Of a stretch of DNA of 64,000 nucleotides, positions 52,004 through 60,835 are shown in pieces (the stretch's first letter is position 1; each line of letters opens with the position of its first letter). The notes under the pieces were generated by a model. It was not told the origin of the DNA, did not search any database, and saw only the letters and a program-made list of their open reading frames with translations. This stretch comes from Caulobacter segnis (GTDB lineage: Bacteria > Pseudomonadota > Alphaproteobacteria > Caulobacterales > Caulobacteraceae), in assembly GCF_023935105.1 (NCBI RefSeq), contig NZ_CP096040.1, positions 1,178,001 through 1,242,000 of the forward strand, given 5' to 3'. The position numbers and the translations under genes were made by a program.

Positions 52004-52972
52004 ATGAGCACTCCATTCGGCGCCACATCCACCACCGACGACGTCCTGGCCGGCGTCGATCTTTCGGGCAAGCGCGTGCTGGTCACCGGCGTCTCGGCCG
52101 GCCTGGGCGTCGAGACCGCCCGCGTCCTGGCCGCTCACGGCGCGGATGTCGTCGGCGCGGCCCGCGACCTCCAGAAGGCGGAAGGCGCGACCGCCGTCGT
52201 CCGCGAGGCGGCGGCCGCCGGCGGCGGGTCGCTGACCCTGATCGAGCTGGACCTGGCCGACCTGAAGAGTGTCCGCGCCGCCGCCGACGCCCTGGTCAAG
52301 GACGGCCGGACCTTTGACCTCGTCATCGCCAACGCCGGCGTCATGGCTCCGCCTTTCGGCAAGACCAAGGACGGCTTCGAGACCCAGTTCGGCACCAACC
52401 ACCTGGGCCACTTCGTGTTCGTCAACCGCATCGCCAGCCTGCTGAAGGCCGGCTCGCGGGTGGTGTCGCTGGCCTCGGCCGGCCACCGCTTCTCGGATGT
52501 CGATCTCGAGGATCCCAATTTCGAGACGACCGAGTACACGCCGTTCGGCGCCTATGGCCGCTCCAAGACCGCCAATGTCCTGTTCGCCGTCGAGTTCGAC
52601 CGCCGGCACAAGGATCGCGGCGTGCGGGCCACCGCCGTGCATCCGGGCGGCATCCAGACCGAGCTTTCCCGCCACATGGACCCGGTCTTCATCCAGCAGT
52701 GGATGGACCAGCTGAACGCCGAGGCCGCCGCCGCGGGCCAGCCGCCGATCCAGCTGAAGACCATTCCGCAGGGGGCGGCGACCAGCGTCTGGGCCGGGGT
52801 CGTGGCGCCGGCGGACGCGGTCGGCGGCCGCTACTGCGAGGACTGCCATGTGGCCGAGCTGACCGACAACGACTCGCTGCTCCGCGCCGGCGTTCGGCCC
52901 TACGCCCTCGACCCCGCCCGCGCCCAAGCCCTGTGGGCGCTGAGCGAGACGATGGTCGGCGAGACGTTCTGA
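52004..52972 (+). CDS. Short-chain dehydrogenase/reductase
   Basis: 322 residues. Rossmann motif RVLVTGVSAGLGVETARVLA, then VIANAGVMAPPFG and the catalytic YGRSKTANVLFAVEFDR (YxxxK), after RVVSLASAGHRF. PGGIQTELSRHM follows. Substrate unknown; the retinol-dehydrogenase-like branch is plausible. Likely TetR-controlled. Confidence 0.85.
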   Translation: MSTPFGATSTTDDVLAGVDLSGKRVLVTGVSAGLGVETARVLAAHGADVVGAARDLQKAEGATAVVREAAAAGGGSLTLIELDLADLKSVRAAADALVKDGRTFDLVIANAGVMAPPFGKTKDGFETQFGTNHLGHFVFVNRIASLLKAGSRVVSLASAGHRFSDVDLEDPNFETTEYTPFGAYGRSKTANVLFAVEFDRRHKDRGVRATAVHPGGIQTELSRHMDPVFIQQWMDQLNAEAAAAGQPPIQLKTIPQGAATSVWAGVVAPADAVGGRYCEDCHVAELTDNDSLLRAGVRPYALDPARAQALWALSETMVGETF

Positions 52973-53009
52973 GGGGGTTTTAGCCGCCGGCCTCCAGACC
53001 CAAACACCG

Positions 53010-53132
53010 CTTCCCCGGCGAAGGCCGGGGCCCAGATCGAACCCAGGGCGGTTCACGCAATGGCGAGGTGAAAGGCGCGTTAGCCCCAGCCTCCCCGGAT
53101 GAATCTGGGCCCCGGCTTTCGCCGGGGAGACG
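53010..53132. repeat. Family A intergenic element, full copy
   Basis: CTTCCCCGGCGAAGGCCGGG at the left, GGCCCCGGCTTTCGCCGGGG at the right. The inside has CCCAGATCGAACCCAGGGCG, AAGGCGCGTTAGCCCCAGCC and GGATGAATCTGGGCCC. Confidence 0.88.
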
Positions 53133-53177
53133 GAGAATGGGGATATGAATCGCGTTGGGCTGCCGAGGGGCCGGACC

Positions 53178-55844
53178 CTAGCCCCCGACCTCCACCGTCG
53201 CCGCGACGCCGGCGGGCTTGGCCAGGCCCTGCCGGCTGACCGGTTGGCCGCCGCCGATCCAGAGGTCGGCGGCGCCGGGGACCACGCGGCGCTGGCCCTT
53301 GTCGTCGACCGTGCTGAAGGCGGCGGGGTCGAGGGCGAAGGTCAGCTTGCGGGTCTCGCCCGTCTTGAGCGTCACGCGCTGGAAGCCCTTCAGGGACCGG
53401 ATCGGCGCACCAGCGACGCCGGGGCGGGTGACATAGAGCTGGGCCACCTCGTCGCCGTCGCGGCCGCCGGTGTTAGTGACCTCGACCGAAACGGTCAGCG
53501 GCTGGCCCGGCTTCAGCTTCGCCGCGCTGAGCACCGGCTTGCCATACTTGAAGGTGGTGTAGGACAGGCCGTAGCCGAACGGGTACAGCGCTTCGCCGCC
53601 GAAGTAGCGATAGGTGCGGCCGGCCATGCCGTAGTCCTTGAACGGCGGCAGCTGCTCGGCCGAGCGGTAGAAGGTCACGGGCAGGCGGCCGGCGGGGCTG
53701 TAGTCGCCGGCCAAGAGGCCCGCCACCGCCGTCCCGCCCTCGCCGCCGGGGTACCAGGCCTCAACGATGGCCGGGACCTTCTGGTCGGCCCAGTTCACCG
53801 ACATCGCCGAGCCGTTGACCAGCACCAGCACGGTGGGCTTGCCGGTGGCGACCAGGCCTTCCAGCAGCTTGGCCTGCGGGCCGGGCAGGTCGAGGCTGGT
53901 GCGGTCGCCGCCGGCGAAGCCCGGGGCGTGGACCGGCATCTCCTCGCCCTCGACCCGCGCCGACAGGCCGCCGACGAAGACGATCAGCTCGGCGTCCTTG
54001 GTGGCGGCCACGGCCGTGTCGGCGTTGTCGGCGGGCTGGCTCCAGGTCAGGCGCTGGCCGCCGCGATTGCTGTCCTGGCGGGCCTCGATGGTGATGGCGT
54101 AGGCCTTGCCGGCGGTCAGCATCACGGTCTGGGCCTGGCCCGGATCTTGGATCGTGTCCCAGGCTTCGGCGACCGGCCGGCCGTCGATCTTGATACGCCA
54201 GCCGCGCTCGCCGTCGATGGCGAAGCTGTGGGGGCCGCTTTGCGTCGGCGTGACGAAGCCACTCCAGCGGATGGAGGCCTGCCGGGCGGTGCGCGTCGGC
54301 CAACCCCAGCGGAAGTTGACGTTGGCGTCGACGCGCGTGGCGGTCGGCGCGCCGGCCAGCTCCAGGCCCGCATATTCCTCGACCTTCAGGCCCTTGGCCG
54401 CGCAGGCGGCGTCCTGGCAGAAGATCGCATCCGGCGTCGGCGCGCTGGGCGGACCGATCAGGCCCGTGCCCGCGACATAGGTGACCTTGGCGCCGGGGAA
54501 GCGGTCGCGGATGCCGGCCAGCACGGTGACCGGCTTGGACGGCGTGCCGTTGTAGTTGCCGACCAGAGCGTCGACGCTGTCGGCGTTGGGGCCGATCACG
54601 GCGATCGTCTTCGGCGCGGTCTTCAGCGGCAGCAGGCCGTCGTTCTTCAGCAGCACCATGGCCTTTTGCGCCGCCTTCAGGGCCAAGGCGCGGTGGGCGG
54701 GTGTGTCGTTGTCGGCGGCGGTGATCTTGCCCCAGGGACCCGAGCCCTTCGGGTCGAACAGGCCCAGGCGCATGCGGCCCTCGAACAGCCGGCGGGCGGC
54801 CTGGTCGACCTCGGCCTCGGTGGCCAGGCCCGTGCGCACGGCCTCGACGATGGCGGGCGCCTCGACGCCGTTGGCGCCGCCGAAGTCGCACAGCAGGTCG
54901 GTGCCGGCCTTGACCGTCACGGCGAAGGCCTCGGCCGCGGTCTTGCGATAGGCGTGCGAGGTGGGCAGGTAGACGTCGGCGATGGCCCCGCAGTCCGAGA
55001 CCACGTGGCCGTCGAACTTCCACTGGCCGCGCAGCTTGTCCTTCAGCAGCGCATCGCTGGCGCAGGCCGGCTGGCCGTCGACGGCGTTGTAGGCGCACAT
55101 CACCGACTGCGCCTTGGCCTTGGTCACCAGGGCCTCGAAGGCCGGCAGATAAGTGTCCTCCAGGTCGTGGCGCGAGGGGTGGATGTCGTCGCGATGGCGG
55201 TCGGCCTCTGGCCCGCTGTGGACGGCGAAGTGCTTGGCCATGGCCAGGGTCTTCAGGTGGTTCAGGTCGGGACCCTGCAGGCCCTCGACGAAGGCCGAGC
55301 CCAGGGTGGCGGTCAGGACCGGGTCCTCGCCCCAGGTCTCCTGGCCCCGGCCCCAGCGCGGGTCGCGGAAGATGTTGATGTTGGGCGACCACACCGTCAG
55401 GCCGCGATACTGGGCGGTCGAACCGTCCGGCGCGACCTTCTCGACATATTTGGCGCGGAACTCGGTGGCGATGGTGTCGGCGATCTCGTGGACGAACGGC
55501 GCGTCCCAGGTGGCGGCCATGCCGATCGCCTGCGGGAAGACGGTGGCCTCGCCGGCCCGGGCCACGCCGTGCAGGCCCTCGTTCCACCAGTTGTAGGCGG
55601 GCACGCCCAGGCGCGGGATCGCGGGGGCGGCGTGGCGCAGCTGGCCGGCCTTCTCCTCCAGCGTCATGCGCGAGACCAGGTCGGCGGCGCGCTGGGCGGC
55701 GGGCAGCTTGGGATCCTGGTAGGGCAGGGGCTTGTCGGGCGGGGTCTGGGCGACCGCCGAGGACGCGATGGCCAGCGCGATCAGCGACGGCGTGATGGCC
55801 CTGACGGCGATCTGGCCAGCAATCTTTCCAGCGATCAGGCGCAT
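53178..55844 (-). CDS. GH3 glycoside hydrolase with PA14 domain (beta-glucosidase or beta-xylosidase)
   Basis: 888 residues from the ATG at 55844 (MRLIAGKIAGQIAVRAITPS), signal peptide ending VAQ. TIM barrel: YNWWNEGLHGVARAGEATVF, WSPNINIFRDPRWGRGQETW, KHFAVHSGPEADRHR. The nucleophile Asp is in GHVVSDCGAIADVY (about residue 284); SDCGAI is typical of the beta-xylosidase side of the family. A PA14-like insert (about 480-620, WSGFVTPTQSGPHSFAIDGE) and a fibronectin-III-like end (VEVTNTGGRDGDEVAQLYVT) follow. Releases glucose or xylose from plant oligosaccharides in the periplasm. Faces a TonB-dependent receptor. Confidence 0.88.
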   Translation of the reverse strand: MRLIAGKIAGQIAVRAITPSLIALAIASSAVAQTPPDKPLPYQDPKLPAAQRAADLVSRMTLEEKAGQLRHAAPAIPRLGVPAYNWWNEGLHGVARAGEATVFPQAIGMAATWDAPFVHEIADTIATEFRAKYVEKVAPDGSTAQYRGLTVWSPNINIFRDPRWGRGQETWGEDPVLTATLGSAFVEGLQGPDLNHLKTLAMAKHFAVHSGPEADRHRDDIHPSRHDLEDTYLPAFEALVTKAKAQSVMCAYNAVDGQPACASDALLKDKLRGQWKFDGHVVSDCGAIADVYLPTSHAYRKTAAEAFAVTVKAGTDLLCDFGGANGVEAPAIVEAVRTGLATEAEVDQAARRLFEGRMRLGLFDPKGSGPWGKITAADNDTPAHRALALKAAQKAMVLLKNDGLLPLKTAPKTIAVIGPNADSVDALVGNYNGTPSKPVTVLAGIRDRFPGAKVTYVAGTGLIGPPSAPTPDAIFCQDAACAAKGLKVEEYAGLELAGAPTATRVDANVNFRWGWPTRTARQASIRWSGFVTPTQSGPHSFAIDGERGWRIKIDGRPVAEAWDTIQDPGQAQTVMLTAGKAYAITIEARQDSNRGGQRLTWSQPADNADTAVAATKDAELIVFVGGLSARVEGEEMPVHAPGFAGGDRTSLDLPGPQAKLLEGLVATGKPTVLVLVNGSAMSVNWADQKVPAIVEAWYPGGEGGTAVAGLLAGDYSPAGRLPVTFYRSAEQLPPFKDYGMAGRTYRYFGGEALYPFGYGLSYTTFKYGKPVLSAAKLKPGQPLTVSVEVTNTGGRDGDEVAQLYVTRPGVAGAPIRSLKGFQRVTLKTGETRKLTFALDPAAFSTVDDKGQRRVVPGAADLWIGGGQPVSRQGLAKPAGVAATVEVGG

Positions 55845-55906
55845 GGTCGTTTCTCTCCCCGCTCCCGGCTTCGTCGCCGATGTCAGCGCCGGGAAGCTAG
55901 CAGAAA

Positions 55907-55920
55907 TGATACCGGTAACA
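55907..55920. promoter_or_regulatory. LacI-type operator between GH3 and TonB receptor genes
   Basis: TGATACCGGTAACA, a near-perfect 14-bp dyad around CCGG (only position 3 against 12 differs from self-complement). It lies 62 bp upstream of the GH3 ATG. LacI-family sugar repressors bind dyads of this kind. No lacI gene is present in the window. Confidence 0.6.
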
Positions 55921-55949
55921 AGTAGCTCGCTGGTCATGATGGCGTTCCG

Positions 55950-55975
55950 ATATTCACTATCGTGAGTGTGAATAT
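55950..55975. promoter_or_regulatory. Second inverted repeat upstream of the TonB receptor gene
   Basis: ATATTCAC (55950-55957) and GTGAATAT (55968-55975) are perfect inverted arms separated by 10 bp. AT-rich in a GC-rich setting; could be a binding site or part of the promoter of either gene. Confidence 0.5.
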
Positions 55976-56055
55976 TGACGCATCCGCCGTTTGGTGGGAC
56001 CCTTGGGTTTCGGGCGCCGCAAGAGCGCCGGAGGAAGCATCCGAAGGGGAAGACC

Positions 56056-58236
56056 ATGAGACGAGAGCTCTGGCTGACGGCGTCGGCCGCCATGCTGCTG
56101 TGGGCGGGCGCGGCGCGGGCCCAGGACGCCCAAACGACCCAGACGACCCAGCAGGCCAAGCACGACGAGCCGGCGGTGCTGGGCGAGGTGGTGGTCACGG
56201 CGGAGCGGCGGACGACCAACCTGCAGACCACGGCCGTCGCGGCCACGGTGCTCAGCGCCGACGACCTGAACAACAAGGCCGTCTCGTCCCTGGACCAGCT
56301 GCAGTTCGCCGCGCCGTCGGTGACGGTGCAGAACTTCGGCCAGGGCAACTTCTTCAACGTGCGCGGCATCGGCAAGTCCGAGGCCACGACCGCTGTCGGC
56401 GTGGGGGTGATCACCTATCGCGACGGCGTGGCGGCGTTCCCGGGCTATTTCCAGACCGAGCCCTATTACGACCTAGCCAGCCTGGAAGTGCTGCGCGGTC
56501 CGCAGGGCACCTTTGCCGGCGCCAACGCCACGGGCGGGGCGGTGTTCATCCGCTCGCAGGATCCCAACTTCCGGGGCGTGAACGGCTACGTCCAGGGCCA
56601 GGTCGGCAACTACAAGGACTTCAAGGCCCAGGGCGCGATCAACCTGCCGATCAGCGACACCCTGGCCGGCCGGATCGCCTTCAACCACGAGACCCGCGAC
56701 AGCTTCTGGGACATTACCGGCCCCTACAAGGGTCACCCCGGCGACGTGGACAGCAACAGCATCCGCCTGGGCCTGCTGTGGGCCCCCAGTCCGGCGCTGA
56801 AGGTGACGCTGAAGGCCGACTACAACGACATCGACCTGGGCGGCTATCCGGCCGATCCGGCCCTCTCGACCAACGATCCGTTCAAGATCACCAGCAATGG
56901 CCCCAACTCGGCCCACGACACCTTCGTGCGCTCGTCGCTGAACGCCAGCTACACGTTCGGCAACGGGATCATGCTGCGCTCGATCACCGGCTACCAGAAC
57001 GGCACGGCCAAGTTCTCGACCGACCTGGACGGCACGAGCGCGCTGAACAACACCTTCTACGACACGGTCAAGGAGGAGGTCTGGTCGCAGGAGTTCAACC
57101 TGCTGTCGCGCGGCGACCAGCGCCTGACCTGGCTGCTGGGCCTGTACTACCAGTACGACGAGGTCGAGTTCCCGGCCTCGAAATATCCGACCGCGGACTA
57201 TCGGGTCGGCTTCCCCGAGAACGTCCTGGACATCTATCTGTGGGGCAAGACGCCCAAGGAGACGTCGGCGGCGTTCGGCCAGGTCAGCTATGACCTCAGC
57301 GACCGCCTGCAGCTGCAGGTGGGCGCGCGCTACGCCCATTCGGTCTCGACCAACGACGACGTCTACCAGACCTATCCGCAGTTCGGGATCGTCCTGCTGC
57401 AGAACTCCCAGATCAAGGACGACAAGGTGACCGGGAAGGTCACGCTGAACTGGAAGCTGGACGACGACAACTTCGTCTACGGCTTCGTGGCCACGGGTCA
57501 CAAGATGGGCGGGCTGAACGGGCCCAACCTCTACCAGCCGGCCAAGGCCTTCGCGCCCGAGAACCTGACCGACTACGAGGCGGGTTGGAAATCGACCCTG
57601 GCCGGCGGCCGCGTACGCACCCAGCTGGGCGTCTACTACAACGTCTACAAGAGCTTTCAGGTCAACATCGGCGACCCCCAGTACCCGCAGATCAACCGCA
57701 TCCAGAACGTCCGCGGCGACACCAAGCTGTACGGCCTGGAAGGGTCGGCCCAGGCGCTGTTTGGACGCGCCGCCTTCGACGTGGCGGTGTCGGTCTCGCA
57801 CTCGTCGCTGGGCGGCTTCTACGGCGCCGATCCGCGCCGGGGGCGGACGGGGACCTGTGATCCCGCCAGCGGCCCGGCCAGCGTCAACTGCGTCGACCTG
57901 AACGGCAACCGCCAGGCCTACGCCCCGACGTTCACCTTCCACGCCGGGGCGCAATACACGTTCGCGCTGGACGGCGGGGCCACCCTGACGCCCCGGCTGG
58001 ACTACGCCCACATCGGCTCGGCCTATACGACCATCTTCAACAACGCCGCGCTGGGCGACCGGCTGGCGGCGCGCGACATCGCCAACGCCCTGGTCACCTG
58101 GGCCAAGGGCGACTGGAAGCTGGCGGCGTACGCGACCAACCTGACCAACCAGACCTATGTCGCGGCGATCAATTCGGGCCTGCGCTACGCCGGGCCGCCC
58201 CGGCAGTACGGCCTGAACCTGACCCGGATGTTCTAG
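56056..58236 (+). CDS. TonB-dependent outer-membrane receptor
   Basis: 726 residues. Signal peptide MRRELWLTASAAMLLWAGAA ending near ARAQ. TonB box EVVVTAERR, plug domain SLDQLQFAAPSVTVQNFGQG and SLEVLRGPQGTFAGANATGG, then a long beta-barrel ending GPPRQYGLNLTRMF. Takes up large substrates, here probably the oligosaccharides that the neighbouring GH3 enzyme acts on. This is inferred from the divergent arrangement and shared operator region. Confidence 0.92.
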   Translation: MRRELWLTASAAMLLWAGAARAQDAQTTQTTQQAKHDEPAVLGEVVVTAERRTTNLQTTAVAATVLSADDLNNKAVSSLDQLQFAAPSVTVQNFGQGNFFNVRGIGKSEATTAVGVGVITYRDGVAAFPGYFQTEPYYDLASLEVLRGPQGTFAGANATGGAVFIRSQDPNFRGVNGYVQGQVGNYKDFKAQGAINLPISDTLAGRIAFNHETRDSFWDITGPYKGHPGDVDSNSIRLGLLWAPSPALKVTLKADYNDIDLGGYPADPALSTNDPFKITSNGPNSAHDTFVRSSLNASYTFGNGIMLRSITGYQNGTAKFSTDLDGTSALNNTFYDTVKEEVWSQEFNLLSRGDQRLTWLLGLYYQYDEVEFPASKYPTADYRVGFPENVLDIYLWGKTPKETSAAFGQVSYDLSDRLQLQVGARYAHSVSTNDDVYQTYPQFGIVLLQNSQIKDDKVTGKVTLNWKLDDDNFVYGFVATGHKMGGLNGPNLYQPAKAFAPENLTDYEAGWKSTLAGGRVRTQLGVYYNVYKSFQVNIGDPQYPQINRIQNVRGDTKLYGLEGSAQALFGRAAFDVAVSVSHSSLGGFYGADPRRGRTGTCDPASGPASVNCVDLNGNRQAYAPTFTFHAGAQYTFALDGGATLTPRLDYAHIGSAYTTIFNNAALGDRLAARDIANALVTWAKGDWKLAAYATNLTNQTYVAAINSGLRYAGPPRQYGLNLTRMF

Positions 58237-58284
58237 AGCGGATCGGCGTTCAGCACCTCAATGGACCTCGCACTCCTTTCCCCG

Positions 58285-58410
58285 TTTCCCCGGCGAAAGC
58301 CGGGGCCCAGATTTATCCAGAGAGACTGGGGCTGACGCGCCTTTTCGCCTCGCCATGCCGGTGAACGCCCGGGGTTCGACCTGGGCCCCGGCTTTCGCCG
58401 GGGAGAGCGG
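58285..58410. repeat. Family A intergenic element, inverted copy
   Basis: TTTCCCCGGCGAAAGCCGGG at the left and GGCCCCGGCTTTCGCCGGGG at the right. The inner sequence is the reverse complement of that at 29510-29632 and 53010-53132 (it reads ACTGGGGCTGACGCGCC). Located between two convergent genes. Confidence 0.88.
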
Positions 58411-58445
58411 GTTTTTGAAGCTCAGAAGCCGAAGTTCGATCTGTT

Positions 58446-60128
58446 CTAGAGCTTCGGGACGCCGGCGAAGACCGGGCGGGCGGCGGGCGCGGGCTGGGCC
58501 ACCGCGAACGCCGCCTCGACGGTGAAGCGGCTGCCCTGGCCGGGCTGGCTGTCGACGTCCAGGACGCCGTCCATCATCTCGACGATCTGGCGGGTGATGC
58601 CCAGGCCCAGTCCCGCGCCGCCGGCGCGGCTGGCTTGGTCACCGACCTGTTCGAAGGGGCGGAAGATGGCGTCCAGCTGGTCGGCGGCGACGCCGACCCC
58701 GGTGTCCTCGACGACGAAGCGCAGGCGGGCGCTGGCGTCCTGGGCCGAGACGACCGACACCCGCAGGGTCACGCCGCCCGTTTCCGTGAACTTGATGGCG
58801 TTGCCCAACAGGTTGATCAGCACCTGGCGCACGCGCTTGCGGTCGGCGACGACGGCGGCCGGCACGTCCGGCGCGATGTCGACCCCGAAGTCCAGGCCCT
58901 TTTCCTCGGCGGGCAGGCGGAACATGTCGCCGACCCCGGCCAGGGTCTCGCGCAGGTCGAATGGCGCGGCGACCAGCTCGAACTTGCCGGCCTCGATCTT
59001 GGCGATGTCCAGGATGTCGCTGATCATGGCCAGCAGGTGCTCGCCGCTGGACTGGATGGCCGTGACGGCGGCGCGCTGCTTGATGTCCAGGTCGGTGCGG
59101 TTCAGCCAGTAGGCGTAGCCGATCACCGCGTTCAGCGGCGTGCGCAGCTCGTGGCTCATATTGCCCAGGAAGCGCGACTTGGCGCTGCTGGCGGCCTTCT
59201 CGGCGGCGTGGGCTCCGGCCAGCAGGCGAGCCTCCTGGGCCTGCATCCGCTGGCGGGTCTCGTAGGCGCGCCGCATGCCCAGGGCGCGATGGACCAGGAA
59301 GCCGGCGCTCAGGACCAGCCAGGCCCCCAGGATGACCAGGTAGTATTGCTCGGTCGAGAGGTACGAGCCCTCGAAGACGATGTCGTCGATCGACATGGCC
59401 AGGGCGTCGGGCGCCTTGGCGTCGCGGGTGGTGATGGCCACGATGTGGACCTGGTCCAGGTCCGGGGCGGTTTCGCGCGACGGCAGGCCGTGATTGGCCA
59501 CCCACCACTGCTCGGGGGCCAGCTGGGCCAGCGGCAGGCGGACCTCGTTGCGGCCCTGGACGACGGGGAAGTCGATGGCCAGCGGCATCAACTCGTCGCC
59601 GAGCCGGGCGCGCAGGGCCGGCGGCGGCGAGGCCTTGACCAGCAGGCGCAGGTGGTCGCCCGCGCCGTGATAGGTGAACCGCAAGGTGACGGTGCGCAGG
59701 CGCGTGAAATCCAGGCCGACGTCGCGGCGCTTGGCGTCCAGCTGCAGGCCATAGCCGCAATAGGGATATTGCACGCCTCCGCGGATCTCGCACGACCAGG
59801 CCAGCGGCCGGGCGGGGTCGATCGACGCGACCGAGCGGCCGCCGTTCTTGGCGTCGGAGAAGGCGAAGGTCGCGAACCGTTCGGACTGGGGCGAGAAGAC
59901 CAGCCGCTGGGTGGTGAGGGCGCTCTTGCCCAGCACGGCGGCGAAGGTGATGGCCAGCAGCAGGAAGACCGCCGCCTCGAGCCGGAGGTTGGCGTAGTCC
60001 AGCCAGGGCTTGTGGCCGAACCGTCCGGCGGGGCGCGCTAGAACGCGCTCCGGGGTCGACGCCTGATGATCCGGACCGTTGGGCACTTTTCCCCTCGAAC
60101 GCCCCGAGGCGCGCTCGGCTCCCGACAT
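58446..60128 (-). CDS. Membrane-bound sensor histidine kinase
   Basis: 560 residues from the ATG at 60128 (MSGAERASGRSRGKVPNGPD); an ATG at 60170 is an alternative. TM1 about 49-68, a periplasmic domain of about 190 residues rich in beta structure (RLRTVTLRFTYHGAGDHLRL), TM2 about 262-283, HisKA with SHELRTPLNAVIGYAYWLNR (His about 326), and HATPase with VLINLLGNAIKFTETGGVTL and GLGLGITRQIVEMMDGVLDV. No receiver domain. The response regulator is not nearby. The periplasmic domain could sense a sugar released by the GH3 locus, but this is speculation. Confidence 0.85.
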   Translation of the reverse strand: MSGAERASGRSRGKVPNGPDHQASTPERVLARPAGRFGHKPWLDYANLRLEAAVFLLLAITFAAVLGKSALTTQRLVFSPQSERFATFAFSDAKNGGRSVASIDPARPLAWSCEIRGGVQYPYCGYGLQLDAKRRDVGLDFTRLRTVTLRFTYHGAGDHLRLLVKASPPPALRARLGDELMPLAIDFPVVQGRNEVRLPLAQLAPEQWWVANHGLPSRETAPDLDQVHIVAITTRDAKAPDALAMSIDDIVFEGSYLSTEQYYLVILGAWLVLSAGFLVHRALGMRRAYETRQRMQAQEARLLAGAHAAEKAASSAKSRFLGNMSHELRTPLNAVIGYAYWLNRTDLDIKQRAAVTAIQSSGEHLLAMISDILDIAKIEAGKFELVAAPFDLRETLAGVGDMFRLPAEEKGLDFGVDIAPDVPAAVVADRKRVRQVLINLLGNAIKFTETGGVTLRVSVVSAQDASARLRFVVEDTGVGVAADQLDAIFRPFEQVGDQASRAGGAGLGLGITRQIVEMMDGVLDVDSQPGQGSRFTVEAAFAVAQPAPAARPVFAGVPKL

Positions 60129-60217
60129 GGAAACCGGTGTCTCCCTCTTAGGAGAACAGCGTTTCCGCATCGTTTAGCGGGGACCTTAAAGGGTGCGACA
60201 TTTTTGACCGTCCGGGC

Positions 60218-60568
60218 CTACCGCCGCCCCATCCGCGCCAAGGCGGCCTGCATGGCCGCGGCCTGGGCCGCCGGCGCCCTGACGGGCGGCGGGGCCGGCG
60301 GCGGCTCGGCGTCGATCCGGGCCAGGGCTTCCTGGAGGATCGTCGGCGCCGCGCGGGGTCTGTTCTCACGCGGCGGCGGGACCAGGGCGCTGATCCTGCG
60401 AGCCTCGACGGCCAGCTGGCCGGCCAGCCGCGCCTTTTCACGGGCCTTGGCCAGCACGGCCGGGTCGTTGCTGTGCTCGATCATCGCCCAGGCGGCGTCG
60501 ATCGCGTCCATCAGCTTCTTCTGCAGGGTTTCGCACCAGCTGCGGGCGGGGGTGTCGGTGTCGCTCAT
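60218..60568 (-). CDS. Hypothetical protein
   Basis: 116 residues from the ATG at 60568 (MSDTDTPARSWCETLQKKLM). Mostly helical and Ala/Pro-rich, with AWAMIEHSNDPAVLAKAREK and PPPREN-type linkers. No signal peptide or family recognised. Third-position base use fits the neighbours. Confidence 0.6.
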   Translation of the reverse strand: MSDTDTPARSWCETLQKKLMDAIDAAWAMIEHSNDPAVLAKAREKARLAGQLAVEARRISALVPPPRENRPRAAPTILQEALARIDAEPPPAPPPVRAPAAQAAAMQAALARMGRR

Positions 60569-60682
60569 GAGGGTCAAGCATGAGGGCGCCGAGACCCGCG
60601 AGCATAAGAAACGGGTGTTTTCGTCTAAGTATCTGTAATTGAAGGGAAGTGTCGGCGTTTTTACGGGGATATCCACGGGCGT

Positions 60683-60812
60683 TCCCTCCCCCTTGCGGGA
60701 GAGGGGGGCCGTCGAAGGCGGTCGGGTGAGGGGTGCTCTCTTTGCGATGACGCCTTTCGACCCCTCATCCGTCAGCTTCGCTGAGCCCTTCTTCCGCAAG
60801 GTGAGAAGGGGC
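60683..60812. repeat. Inverted-repeat element with 'CTCCCCCTTGCGGGAGAGGGG' ends
   Basis: CCCTCCCCCTTGCGGGAGAG at the left, GTCGGGTGAGGGG and CGACCCCTCATCCGTC inverted inside, CTTCTTCCGCAAGGTGAGAA at the right. It fills about half of the 267-bp gap between the hypothetical gene and the end of bla. A further family distinct from A to D. Confidence 0.7.
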
Positions 60813-60835
60813 GCCCTGTGGATAACTTTATGTCG

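Noticed and set aside
53145..55925. Open frame of 926 codons antisense to the GH3 gene
   Set aside because: Rich in Gly, Arg, Ala and Val with no motifs; a shadow of the GH3 gene on the other strand.
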